Below are positions 36,246 to 44,329 of a stretch of 52,413 nt of DNA, one piece after another. Below the pieces are notes generated by a model. That model ran no database searches, was not told where the DNA came from, and saw only the letters and a list, made by a program, of their open reading frames with translations. Source of the stretch: DATHSY01 sp046729855 (GTDB lineage: Bacteria > Actinomycetota > UBA4738 > HRBIN12); assembly GCA_046729855.1 (NCBI GenBank), contig JBKPHM010000061.1, positions 1 to 52,413 on the forward strand, written 5' to 3'. How positions within the stretch are numbered: position 1 is the stretch's first letter; the number at the start of each line of letters is the position of its first letter. The position numbers were made by a program, and so were the translations under genes.

Positions 36246-38504
36246 GTGGATCCGCGTGACGTCCTGACCTCGGTCGGAGCCGAGGAGTCGCTCGTCCACG
36301 TCCGGCGGTTCGAGGCCCGCAGGCCGCGGCCGAGTCCGTTCCCGGAGGACGTCCCCCAGGTCCTCATCGAGCGGCTGCGGCTGATCGGTGTCCGGGGCCT
36401 GTACGAGCACCAGCTACGTGCGCTGGACGCCATCTCGGCGGGCGAGGACGTCGTGATTGCCACGGGGACGGCGAGCGGCAAGACGCTGGTGTACAACGTG
36501 GCGTTCGGATCGCGGGCACTCGCCGACGCCAAGCGCACAGCGCTGTATCTGTTCCCGACGAAGGCGCTCGCCCGCGACCAGCTGCGCCAGGTCCGCGAGC
36601 TCAAGCTGTCGCAGCTGAAGGCGGCGGTGTACGACGGCGACACGCCGCGCGAGGAACGACCGCTGATCCGGCGCAACGCCAACCTCGTGATGACCAACCC
36701 CGACATGCTCCACGCGGGGATCCTGCCGGACCACCAGCGCTGGGCAGACTTCCTGCTGCGGCTGTCGCTCGTCGTGGTGGACGAAGCACACGTGGCCCGC
36801 GGGGTCTTCGGCTCCCACGTGGCGATGATCCTCCGACGGCTCCGTCGCCTCGTCGCGCACTACGGCGGCGAGCCGCGGTTCCTGCTCGCCTCGGCGACGA
36901 TCGGGAACCCGGCCGAGCTGGCCGAGCGGCTGGTCGGAGTCCCGTTCGACGCCATCACGCAAGACGCGTCTCCGTCGGGGGAGCGGCTCTTCGGCCTGTG
37001 GAACCCGCCCGTCATCGAGGAGGAATCGGGTGCGCGACGGAGCGCCCTGACCGACGCGTCGACGATCGTCGCCGCGCTCGCCGAATCGGGCGTCCGGTCG
37101 ATCGGGTTCACCCGGTCGCGTCGGGCCGCCGAGCTGCTGGCCGAGTTCGCGCGGCGAGCGCTCCCCGGCGACCTTCGATCGAGGGTGAAGGCGTACCGCG
37201 CCGGCTACCTCCCGGCGGACCGGCGCGAGCTGGAGCGCGCCCTCGCAAACGGCGAGCTGCTTGCCGTCGCCTCCACGAACGCCCTCGAGCTCGGGATCGA
37301 CATCGGGTCCCTGGACGCCGCCGTCCTTGTGGGGTATCCGGGCACGCGGGCGTCGATGTGGCAGCAGGCCGGACGCGCGGGCCGACGCGAGACGGCGTCG
37401 CTCGCGGTCCTCGTCGCCCAAGACGACCCGCTCGACCAGTACCTGGTTCAGCACCCGGCCGACCTGTTCGACCGGCCGCCCGAGGCGGCGGTGATCGATC
37501 CGTCGAACCCGTTCGTGCTGGAGCCGCATCTCGCGTGCGCGGCGCGGGAGCTGCCGCTCGCCGACGAGGAGGTGGCGTTCTTCGGCGAGGACGCCGGCGC
37601 GGCGATCGAACGCCTCGAGGCTCGGGGCGAGCTCGTCCGGCGTCGCGGGCTGTTTCACCACGCCGGCCGGTCCTCGCCCCACCGCGCGATCGACATCCGC
37701 AGCGCCTCCGGCAGGCAGTTCCAGATCGTGATCGGCGAAACGGGCGAGCTGCTGGGGACGGTGGACGAGTCCCGCGCGTACTACCACGTGCACCCGGGGG
37801 CGATCTACCTTCATCAGGGCGAGCAGTTCGAGGTGCGCGAGCTCGACCTGACCTCGCACGTCGCCGTCGTGGACCGCGTCGACCCCGACTTCTATACGCA
37901 GTCGCGGGACACGACCGACATCGACGTCGTCGAGGCGCTCGAACGCTCGGACGTCAGCGACGTCCCGACGTTCTACGGGACCGTGCACGTCACGAACCAG
38001 GTCGTCGGCTACGTCGTGCGGCACGTCGCGACGGGGGAGGTGATCGACACGGTCCCGCTCTCGCTGCCGCCGCAGACGCTCGAGACGAGGGCGGTGTGGT
38101 GGGCGATCCCGCCCGGGGTTATCGCGCGCGCGGCTGTCTCGCCCGCCCAGCTCCCCGGGGCGGCGCACGCGGCCGAACACGCCGCGATCGGGCTGTTGCC
38201 GCTCGTCGCGACCTGCGACCGGTGGGACGTGGGAGGCGTCTCGACGGCGTACCACCCGGACACGGGCTCGTGCGCGATCTTCATCTACGACGGATACCAG
38301 GGTGGTGCTGGGATCGCCGAGCGCGGCTTCCGCGCCGCGGAGCGCCTGCTCGAGGCGACGCTCGAGACCGTCCGGCGGTGCCCGTGCTCGACGGGCTGCC
38401 CCGCGTGCGTGCAGTCGCCGAAGTGCGGCAACGGCAACGAGCCGCTCGACAAGCAGGGCGCCGTCGCGTTGCTATCTGCGATGCTCGGCCACAGCTGGGG
38501 GTGA
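36246..38504 (+). CDS. Superfamily 2 DEAH-box helicase with DUF1998 zinc domain (MrfA/SftH type)
   Basis: The 752-residue helicase has Walker A in IATGTASGKTLVYNVAF, Walker B DEAH (VVVDEAHVARGVFG), motif III LLASATIGNP and motif VI QAGRAGRRETAS. The C-terminal half ends in a four-cysteine module (CPCSTGCPACVQSPKCGNGN) that defines the MrfA/SftH clade. Mycobacterial SftH is a 3'-5' translocase and B. subtilis MrfA acts in repair of mitomycin-C damage; a DNA repair role is inferred from this. Length is normal. It is transcribed from a leaderless promoter and is close to, but not overlapping, the TIGR00725-type gene downstream. Confidence 0.93.
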   Translation: MDPRDVLTSVGAEESLVHVRRFEARRPRPSPFPEDVPQVLIERLRLIGVRGLYEHQLRALDAISAGEDVVIATGTASGKTLVYNVAFGSRALADAKRTALYLFPTKALARDQLRQVRELKLSQLKAAVYDGDTPREERPLIRRNANLVMTNPDMLHAGILPDHQRWADFLLRLSLVVVDEAHVARGVFGSHVAMILRRLRRLVAHYGGEPRFLLASATIGNPAELAERLVGVPFDAITQDASPSGERLFGLWNPPVIEEESGARRSALTDASTIVAALAESGVRSIGFTRSRRAAELLAEFARRALPGDLRSRVKAYRAGYLPADRRELERALANGELLAVASTNALELGIDIGSLDAAVLVGYPGTRASMWQQAGRAGRRETASLAVLVAQDDPLDQYLVQHPADLFDRPPEAAVIDPSNPFVLEPHLACAARELPLADEEVAFFGEDAGAAIERLEARGELVRRRGLFHHAGRSSPHRAIDIRSASGRQFQIVIGETGELLGTVDESRAYYHVHPGAIYLHQGEQFEVRELDLTSHVAVVDRVDPDFYTQSRDTTDIDVVEALERSDVSDVPTFYGTVHVTNQVVGYVVRHVATGEVIDTVPLSLPPQTLETRAVWWAIPPGVIARAAVSPAQLPGAAHAAEHAAIGLLPLVATCDRWDVGGVSTAYHPDTGSCAIFIYDGYQGGAGIAERGFRAAERLLEATLETVRRCPCSTGCPACVQSPKCGNGNEPLDKQGAVALLSAMLGHSWG

Positions 38505-38521
38505 GCCGGGATGAGGGAGCG

Positions 38522-39010
38522 ATGAGGGGTCGCCCGTACATCGCGGTGGTCGGGCCGTCCGCCTCCACGCCGTCCGAGCACGCGGTGGGCGAGGCGGTCG
38601 GCCGGCTGATCGCCGAGGCGGGCGGCGTCCTGGTCTGTGGGGGCCTGGGCGGAACGATGGAGGCCGCGAGCAGCGGCTGCACGAAGGCCGGAGGCACGGC
38701 GATCGGGATCCTGCCGAGCGACCTCCGCGCCGACGCGAACCCGTACGTGACCGTCGCGATCGCGACCGGGCTGGGCGAGGCCCGCAACGCGATCGTCGTC
38801 CGGACCGCCGACGCGGTGATCGCGATCGGCGGCGAGTTCGGGACGCTGTCCGAGATCGCGCTCGCCCTCAAGACTGGCAAGCCGGTCGTGGGCCTGGGCA
38901 CCTGGGAGCTCCACAAGAAGGGCCGGCCGGCCGGCGACCCGATCGTCCGGGCGGAGACTCCGGAGGAGGCCGTCGCGGCGGCGCTCGAGCTGGCCGCCAC
39001 CGGCCGATAG
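38522..39010 (+). CDS. TIGR00725-type Rossmann-like protein (LOG/MoCo-carrier superfamily)
   Basis: The 162-residue protein has the family's pattern: IAVVGPSASTPSEHAVGEAV, LVCGGLGGTMEAASSGC, GIGLGEARNAIVV-like wording (ATGLGEARNAIVV) and AIGGEFGTLSEIALALKTGK, the GGxGT nucleotide-phosphate loop. Relatives include lysine-decarboxylase-like LOG phosphoribohydrolases and the molybdenum cofactor carrier, so a nucleotide-linked ligand is likely, but the exact activity is unknown. GAGGGAGC precedes ATG 38522. It follows the helicase by 17 bases. Confidence 0.87.
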   Translation: MRGRPYIAVVGPSASTPSEHAVGEAVGRLIAEAGGVLVCGGLGGTMEAASSGCTKAGGTAIGILPSDLRADANPYVTVAIATGLGEARNAIVVRTADAVIAIGGEFGTLSEIALALKTGKPVVGLGTWELHKKGRPAGDPIVRAETPEEAVAAALELAATGR

Positions 39011-39022
39011 AGCCGATAGACC

Positions 39023-39086
39023 TCCCCCAGCCGGGGGCTGGCCGTCCAAACGGCGGATGCCCAGGTCGGAAGGATGGCCGAAGGGC
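39023..39086 (+). other. Structured intergenic RNA candidate: three consecutive hairpins
   Basis: Within the 143 bases between two same-direction genes, three hairpins follow each other. The first is CCCCC 39024-39028 with GGGGG 39033-39037. The second is GCCGT 39041-39045 with ACGGC 39050-39054. The third is a two-part stem, GCCC 39059-39062 with GGGC 39083-39086 enclosing TCGG 39066-39069 with CCGA 39078-39081. There is no T-run, so a simple intrinsic terminator is not obvious. I match it to no riboswitch class I know. Confidence 0.4.
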
Positions 39087-39153
39087 TAATTGACCGCGGG
39101 GGATGTCCGGCGGGAGGCTGGGGGGGCTCGGTCGCGAGAGCGAAAGGCAGCGG

Positions 39154-39549
39154 ATGACAGATGGAAGCCTGGTCACGATCTCGCCCATGGTCCTGGCGAT
39201 CGTCGCGGTGTCGGCGCTGGCGGTCACGGCCACCCGCAGCTGGCGCGACGCCCAGCGCCACGGGGTCGATGCCGACGGCCCCCGTCGTGCCGAGGCGCAG
39301 CTCCGCGCGCAGGTGCGATCCCTGGAGGCCAGGATCGCGGCGCTCACGAACGAGCTCGAGGCGCGGCGGCGCTGGGGCGCTGCGGACGCGCTCCGGGCGC
39401 CTGCGGATCCGTGGGGCGATCCTCCGGGTCAGGTGGCGCCGGTCCCGGCGCAATGCGGTGGAGCTGCTGGCGCGCGGCGCGGTGGTGTGGCCGCTCCCGC
39501 GAACGTCATCCTGTTCCCCGGGCCTGACGAGCGTCGGGCGCGCCGTTAG
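39154..39549 (+). CDS. Small membrane protein with coiled coil, function unknown
   Basis: The 131-residue protein has a membrane helix near the start (ISPMVLAIVAVSALAVTAT), then a heptad-like helix (RRAEAQLRAQVRSLEARIAA) and a Pro/Gly/Ala-rich tail ending VILFPGPDERRARR. It fits the common type of single-pass, coiled-coil membrane protein, but no named family is recognised. Another frame overlaps it over most of its length; I prefer this one for its clear helix and coiled coil. The start (ATG 39154) has only a weak AAAGGCAGCGG before it. The stop overlaps that of the convergent flippase gene. Confidence 0.6.
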   Translation: MTDGSLVTISPMVLAIVAVSALAVTATRSWRDAQRHGVDADGPRRAEAQLRAQVRSLEARIAALTNELEARRRWGAADALRAPADPWGDPPGQVAPVPAQCGGAAGARRGGVAAPANVILFPGPDERRARR

Positions 39550-41153
39550 CCGCCGCTCGGCGAACCGCCGGTAGGGCGACGCCGGAGGACGCTCGAGGCC
39601 AGGTTCAGCGCCGTCCGTCGCTCACCGGGCGTCAGGCCCATCGCGACCAGCAGCGCGACGTACACGGCCGACCCGACGCCGCCGGCGATCACGAGCTCGA
39701 GGAGCCACGACGCGTCCTCGATCAGCAGGTCGAGGCCGATCATCACGGCCGCCCCGACGACGGTGGGCAGGATGAGCCGGAGGAACCGCGCGTCGAAGGG
39801 CCAGATGCCCAGGAACCGACGGACCAGCGCGAGCCGTGCGAGGGCGGAGAACGACAGCGTGAGCGCCTGCGCGATCGCGGCCCCACGGATCCCCAGGACG
39901 TCCGGCCGCGCGAGCGTGAACGCGACACCGACGTCGATGGCGAACCCGGCCATGTAGACGATCAGGTCCCAGCCGGTCCGTCCGGCCATGATCAAGATGA
40001 ACCCAACGGTCCCCACCATGACCGGCACGATCATGCCGACGATCAAGATCCGGAGCGCTGCTTCGCCACGCGCGAACTCGCCCCCGAAGATCCGCAGCAC
40101 GGGGCCCGGCAGGATCGCCAGCACAAGCAGGACCGGGATCGTCGCGCCGAGCGTCCATCGCGTCACCGACTTGTACAGGCCGTCGAGTCGTTCTCGCTCG
40201 CCACGGTGATGCAGGTCCGCCACGAATGGGCTGAAGGTGAGCGACACCGACGTCAGAAACAGGAACAGCGATTGCGCCGCCCGGAGCGCCGCCCCGTACA
40301 CTCCGACGCCGCCCGCGGTCGCGCGCGTCGCGAGGGTCGAGAGCACGAAGAAGTCCGTCCAGAAGATGAGTTGGCTGAACAGCGTCGCCGGGGCTCGCAG
40401 CGCCCCGAACCGGACGAGCGCGCCGGTCGACTCCTCCGGGACGCCGCCTCGATCGGTTCGCGTGTCGAAGCCGCGCGTCTCGCGCTCCCATCCCCACCAC
40501 GCGATCGCGAGCGCGAGCGCCCACGACGCACCGAACGCCAGCGTCGTTGCGCCCGCCGTCCGGGAGACCGACCAGAACGCGAGCGCGAACACGATCCAGC
40601 CGACCGGCTGCCCGAGCCACTGCGCGTACAGCGTGTGCCGCATGATCTTGAGCCCGCGCGTCGCGCCCATGTACGTGAACGCGAGCGCCGCGAACGGGAT
40701 CGTGACGGCCGCCGCCCGGAACGCCGGCTCGGCCACGTCTGGCAGGCCGGAGAACCCCTGCGCGAGCCGTGGCGCCGCGACCAGGACGACCGCCCCGGAC
40801 GCGACGCTCACCGCACCCGCGATCGCCGCCGACCGTCGGACCAAGCCGCGGACGCGGCCGCTCTCGGCCTTGCCGACGAGAATGGCGACGAGCCGGACAT
40901 TTGCGACGTCCATCCCGAACCGGGTCGCCGCGGCGGCGACGAACGCGAACTGGGTGGTCAACGTGACGACGCCGAAGGCGCCGGCACCGAGCGCGTTCGT
41001 CATCAGGACCTGCGCCGCGAAGGTCGCGACGGCACCGAACGCGAGGCCGAAGACGTTCTGTCCGGTGTTGCCGAGGATGTTTCGCTGGTCTCCGAACCGA
41101 TCCGAGGGCAGGACGTCGTCCAGCGCACCTCGCAACCCGCGGCTCACGGCCAC
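39546..41153 (-). CDS. Oligosaccharide flippase-like membrane protein (MOP/Wzx type)
   Basis: The 535-residue protein has about 14 hydrophobic helices and the N-terminal pattern of polysaccharide flippases (GNTGQNVFGLAFGAVATFAA, then LGAGAFGVVTLTTQFAFVA), with RFGMDVANVRLVA and a long second half typical of the family. Such proteins flip lipid-linked sugars to the outer face. No glycosyltransferases are next to it, so the substrate is unknown; the LCP-family ligase at 33.8 kb would be a logical partner. GTG 41153 and GTG 41147 are both possible starts; a GATACT box is eight bases before the latter. Confidence 0.85.
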   Translation of the reverse strand: MAVSRGLRGALDDVLPSDRFGDQRNILGNTGQNVFGLAFGAVATFAAQVLMTNALGAGAFGVVTLTTQFAFVAAAATRFGMDVANVRLVAILVGKAESGRVRGLVRRSAAIAGAVSVASGAVVLVAAPRLAQGFSGLPDVAEPAFRAAAVTIPFAALAFTYMGATRGLKIMRHTLYAQWLGQPVGWIVFALAFWSVSRTAGATTLAFGASWALALAIAWWGWERETRGFDTRTDRGGVPEESTGALVRFGALRAPATLFSQLIFWTDFFVLSTLATRATAGGVGVYGAALRAAQSLFLFLTSVSLTFSPFVADLHHRGERERLDGLYKSVTRWTLGATIPVLLVLAILPGPVLRIFGGEFARGEAALRILIVGMIVPVMVGTVGFILIMAGRTGWDLIVYMAGFAIDVGVAFTLARPDVLGIRGAAIAQALTLSFSALARLALVRRFLGIWPFDARFLRLILPTVVGAAVMIGLDLLIEDASWLLELVIAGGVGSAVYVALLVAMGLTPGERRTALNLASSVLRRRPTGGSPSGG

Positions 41154-41204
41154 CCAGTATCCCAGCCGCTAGCGTCCCCCCGTGACGACACGGAGGAGGG
41201 ATCT

Positions 41205-41579
41205 ATGGACGGCGAACGGTACGAGCGCGGGCGAGCGCGGCTCGTCGAGGTCCACGGCGAGCGGTCGCTCGAGACCGTCGAGGCCCTGGGCGACCTCGGC
41301 CGGCTGATCATCGAGTTCGCGTACGGCGAGGTCTACTCGAGGCCGCTGCTGTCGCTGCGCGACCGGCAGATCGCCACGGTCGCGGTTTTGATAGCGCTCG
41401 GCCGCTCGTCGCAGCTGCCGGTCCACCTGCGATCGTCGCTCCGGGCGGGTCTGTCGACCGACGAGCTGCGCGAGATCGTGCTTCAGGTCGCCACCCTCGC
41501 CGGATTCCCCGTCGCGATGAACGCGATGGCGACCCTGCGGACGATCGTCGCCGGGCAGCAGCGGGATCCATCGAACTGA
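41205..41579 (+). CDS. Carboxymuconolactone decarboxylase/AhpD-fold protein
   Basis: The 124-residue protein is a single CMD-fold domain: YGEVYSRPLLSLRDRQIATV, ALGRSSQLPVHLRSSLRAGL and LREIVLQVATLAGFPVAMNA, the wording of PcaC-type gamma-carboxymuconolactone decarboxylases. The CxxC pair of AhpD peroxidases is missing, so it is not a thiol peroxidase. No other protocatechuate-pathway gene is nearby, so the substrate is open. GGAGGAGG precedes ATG 41205, and a TAGCGT box lies at 41170-41175. Confidence 0.88.
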   Translation: MDGERYERGRARLVEVHGERSLETVEALGDLGRLIIEFAYGEVYSRPLLSLRDRQIATVAVLIALGRSSQLPVHLRSSLRAGLSTDELREIVLQVATLAGFPVAMNAMATLRTIVAGQQRDPSN

Positions 41580-41627
41580 ACCGTGCTCTCGTCCGTACAC
41601 CTCACGACGTCGACATCGGGAGGCGTG

Positions 41628-42122
41628 ATGACGAGGACGAGCATCCGTTCGAGGCGAGCCGCGATCGCACTGAGCGCGATCGCCGCGATCGCACTGGCAT
41701 CGTGCGGCGAGGATGAGCCGTCGGCCCCGGCCGCCGCTGGAGGCCACGACGCGACCGTCGAGGTCGCATCCTCCGACCTCGGCGAGGTCCTCGTCGACCA
41801 CGACGGGAAAACCCTGTACCTCCTCTTGAACGACGCGGACGGAGAGAGCACCTGCTACAAGGACTGCGAGACCACCTGGCCGCCGCTGGTCGCGGACGAC
41901 GACCCGGTCGCTGGCGAGGGCGTCGACGCCTCCAAGTTGGCCACGACCGAGCGGACCGACGGAACGGTGCAGGTCACGTACGACGGCATGCCCCTGTACC
42001 ACTTCGCCGGGGACGAGGCCGCCGGAGACCTGAACGGGCAGGGCATCGGCGACGTCTGGTACGTCGTCGCACCCACCGGCTCGCCGATCGAGAAGAAGGC
42101 GGACGCCGACTCGAAGTACTGA
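41628..42122 (+). CDS. Secreted lipoprotein with two lipoprotein_15 (COG4315-type) repeats
   Basis: The 164-residue precursor has a lipoprotein signal with lipobox IALASC (Cys26). The mature part has two copies of the short repeat of this family: GKTLYLLLNDADGESTCYKD then CETTWPPL, and MPLYHFAGDEAAGDLNGQGI then WYVVAP. The function of the family is unknown; members often sit near redox or copper genes. ATG 41628 is preceded by GGGAGGCG. A GC hairpin (42135-42150) after the stop may end its transcript. Confidence 0.88.
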   Translation: MTRTSIRSRRAAIALSAIAAIALASCGEDEPSAPAAAGGHDATVEVASSDLGEVLVDHDGKTLYLLLNDADGESTCYKDCETTWPPLVADDDPVAGEGVDASKLATTERTDGTVQVTYDGMPLYHFAGDEAAGDLNGQGIGDVWYVVAPTGSPIEKKADADSKY

Positions 42123-42164
42123 GCGCTTGCGGTACCGGCGGCGTTGCCGGCTCCCGACGCGGGT

Positions 42165-42300
42165 GATACAACATCGCCTGCCCGGGCGAGGGAGCCCGGG
42201 TGCGGCGGAGTGCAGCGAAGCCGGTTAGAACCCGGCACTGTCTCGCAACCGTGAAGCCCCTCCGGGGGACGAGTCGGGTCGCCTCCTCCGTCGCGCAAAC
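42165..42300 (+). promoter_or_regulatory. Cobalamin riboswitch (aptamer)
   Basis: The region before btuF has the features of a cobalamin riboswitch: GGGAGCCCGGGTGCGGCGG in the core, CCCGGCACTGTCTCGCAACC (42231-42250, equivalent of the CCGCCACTGT motif) and a B12-box-like GACGAGTCGGGTCGCC (42268-42283). The operon downstream encodes corrinoid uptake and assembly, which agrees. The B12 box and 5' limit deviate from the consensus, so the boundaries are approximate. Confidence 0.83.
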
Positions 42301-42310
42301 GGCGGTCCTC

Positions 42311-42370
42311 GAAGGAAGGGCGGTTTGTGGGGCGGCACCGACCCATCTCGACTCCTTCCGAGGAAGGAGG
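42311..42370 (+). promoter_or_regulatory. Expression platform: SD-sequestering hairpin and competing anti-sequester
   Basis: CTCCTTCC (42352-42359) can pair perfectly with GGAAGGAG (42362-42369), which contains the btuF ribosome binding site AAGGAGG, four bases before ATG 42375. An upstream GGAAGGG (42314-42320) can pair with TCCTTCC (42353-42359) instead, releasing the site. These exclusive structures look like translational control by the riboswitch. The pairing is visible; the regulatory direction is inferred from the known repressing action of cobalamin. Confidence 0.6.
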
Positions 42371-42374
42371 CCAG

Positions 42375-43316
42375 ATGGGCACACTCCGAACGGTCCTGTT
42401 GATGCTTGCGCTCGCCGTCTCGGCGGCCGCGTGCGCGGGAGGCACCTCCGCCGGGGGAGCCGGTGACCAGTCGCCCGTCTCGCGCGCGTCGTTCCCAGTG
42501 ACGGTCGAGGGCACGAGCGGCCCGGTCACGATCGAGGCGCGGCCCGAGCGGATCGTCTCCCTGTCACCAACCGCGACGGAGGTGCTGTTCGCGATCGGCG
42601 CGGGTGAGCAGGTCGTCGCCGCGGACGATCGATCGAACTTCCCTCCCGAGGCCCCCTCGACGGATCTCACCGGGCTAGAGCCCAACATCGAGGCGATCGT
42701 CGCCTACGAACCCGATCTGGTCGTCTACGCGACCGAGATCGGCGACCTCGGCTCGTCCCTCGAGAGCGTTGGGCTGACCGCGCTCCACATGGATGCCGCG
42801 ATGTCGATCGAGGATGTGTTCACCCAGATCGAGCAGCTCGGTCTCGCGACGGGCCACCCGGACCAGGCGGCCACGCTCGTCGACGACATGCGGGCCGAGA
42901 TCGACGCGATCGTCGCGAGCGCGGGGCCGGCCGAGAGCATGACCTTCTACTACGAGCTCGACGACACGTACTATTCCGTCACGTCCGAGACGTTCATCGG
43001 TCAGCTGTTCGCGATGCTTGGCCTCGAGAACATCGCCGACGCGGCCGGCAAGAGCAGCGGCGGCTATCCGCAGTTGTCGGCCGAGTACATCATCGACGCC
43101 GATCCCGACCTGATCTTCCTCGCCGACACGAAGTGCTGCGGTGAGTCGCCGGCGACCGTCGCCGAACGGCCGGGGTGGGCGCGGATCGCCGCCGTCCAGC
43201 AGGGGAACGTCGTGCCACTCGACGACGACGTTGCGTCCAGGTGGGGCCCACGGGTGGTCGACCTGCTCCGCGAGGTGGCGGCGGCTTCGACCGCGGCGGC
43301 GGACGAGGCGGCGTGA
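42375..43316 (+). CDS. btuF: Corrinoid-binding lipoprotein of an ABC importer
   Basis: The 313-residue precursor has a lipoprotein signal (lipobox SAAAC, Cys20) and a class III substrate-binding fold: ERIVSLSPTATEVLFAIGAG, EPNIEAIVAYEPDLVV, then IDADPDLIFLAD. It should capture vitamin B12 or other corrinoids outside the membrane and pass them to BtuCD. The upstream cobalamin riboswitch and the cobUTS genes downstream favour corrinoids over siderophores, which use similar proteins. The stop overlaps the btuC start (GTGA). Confidence 0.92.
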   Translation: MGTLRTVLLMLALAVSAAACAGGTSAGGAGDQSPVSRASFPVTVEGTSGPVTIEARPERIVSLSPTATEVLFAIGAGEQVVAADDRSNFPPEAPSTDLTGLEPNIEAIVAYEPDLVVYATEIGDLGSSLESVGLTALHMDAAMSIEDVFTQIEQLGLATGHPDQAATLVDDMRAEIDAIVASAGPAESMTFYYELDDTYYSVTSETFIGQLFAMLGLENIADAAGKSSGGYPQLSAEYIIDADPDLIFLADTKCCGESPATVAERPGWARIAAVQQGNVVPLDDDVASRWGPRVVDLLREVAAASTAAADEAA

Positions 43317-44329
43317 GCGTCGCGGTGCGCCGCCGGACGATCGCCCTCGGCGGCGGCGTGCTGGTCGCTGCGGTGGTCGCCGGGCTCCTCGTCGGCCCCG
43401 CGCGTATCGCGATCGGCGACGTGCTCCGCTGGCTCGTCGCGTTCGGAGGGACCCCCGACGGGATCTCCGACCAAGATGCGACGATCCTGGGGAGCCTCCG
43501 GCTGCCGCGCGTGATCGTCGCCGGCCTGGTCGGAGCCTCGCTGTCAGCGTCCGGCGCCGCGTATCAGGCGGTCTTCCGCAACCCGCTCGCCGACCCGTAC
43601 CTCCTGGGGGCGGCGGCCGGCGCCGGCCTCGGGGCAACGATCGTGGTCGCGTACGGACCGTCGAGCGCGGTCGAGCTGACCGTTCCCCTCGCGGCGTTCA
43701 TCGGCGCCCTGATCGGGGTCGGGCTCGCGTACGCGCTGGGCCGGTCTCGCCTTGGAGGCCGCGCGGCCACGAGCCTCGTGCTGGCGGGCGTTGCGGTCGC
43801 GTCGTTCCTGACCGCGGTCCAGACGTTGCTCCAGCAGCAGCGGTCCGAGACGCTCCGTCAGGTGTACACGTGGATCCTTGGGCGTCTCGGCACGACGGGA
43901 TGGGACGACGTCCGGCTGGCGCTGCCGTCCGTGGTGCTCGCGGTTGCCACGCTGTGGGCCGTCCGGCGGCTACTCGACGTGATCGCGGTCGGCGACGTCG
44001 AGGCGCAGAGCCTGGGGCTTCACGTCGCCCGGCTGAGGCTTGTCGTCGTGGTGGCCGCGTCGCTCGCGACCGCGGCGGCCGTCGCGGTCGGCGGACTGAT
44101 CGGGTTCGTCGGGATCATCGTCCCGCACACCGTTCGACTGATCGTCGGCGGCAGCTACCGCTCGGTCCTGCCGCTGTCGGTCCTGTTCGGGGCCTCGTTC
44201 CTGATCCTCGTCGACGTGCTCGCGCGAACCGTCGTTGCGCCCGCCGAGGTACCGATCGGCGTGATCACGGCGTTGGTCGGCGCGCCGTTCTTCGTTCTCG
44301 TGCTCCGTCGAAGCGGGAGGACGGCGTGA
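43313..44329 (+). CDS. btuC: ABC importer permease (FecCD/BtuC family)
   Basis: The 338-residue permease has about ten helices and the family's RLPRVIVAGLVGASLSASGA, AYQAVFRNPLADPYLLG and GFVGIIVPHTVRLIVG segments; the last is the coupling region that meets the ATPase. With BtuF and BtuD it would import corrinoids. GTG 43313 overlaps the btuF stop, and its own stop overlaps the btuD start, so the three are tightly coupled and made in fixed order. Confidence 0.94.
   Translation: MSVAVRRRTIALGGGVLVAAVVAGLLVGPARIAIGDVLRWLVAFGGTPDGISDQDATILGSLRLPRVIVAGLVGASLSASGAAYQAVFRNPLADPYLLGAAAGAGLGATIVVAYGPSSAVELTVPLAAFIGALIGVGLAYALGRSRLGGRAATSLVLAGVAVASFLTAVQTLLQQQRSETLRQVYTWILGRLGTTGWDDVRLALPSVVLAVATLWAVRRLLDVIAVGDVEAQSLGLHVARLRLVVVVAASLATAAAVAVGGLIGFVGIIVPHTVRLIVGGSYRSVLPLSVLFGASFLILVDVLARTVVAPAEVPIGVITALVGAPFFVLVLRRSGRTA

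Noticed and set aside
39066..39140. tRNA-like start (GGAAGGATGGCCGAAGGGC)
   Set aside because: It resembles the 5' half of a serine or leucine tRNA, but there is no matching anticodon stem, no TTCGAAT-type T-loop and no closing acceptor stem.
39161..39574. Alternative frame overlapping the small TM/coiled-coil gene
   Set aside because: It lacks a start with a ribosome binding site and its translation is Ser/Arg-rich without a helix pattern, whereas the chosen frame has a clear membrane helix and coiled coil.
41205..41579. AhpD alkylhydroperoxidase
   Set aside because: The catalytic CxxC pair is missing; the wording is that of carboxymuconolactone decarboxylase-like proteins.
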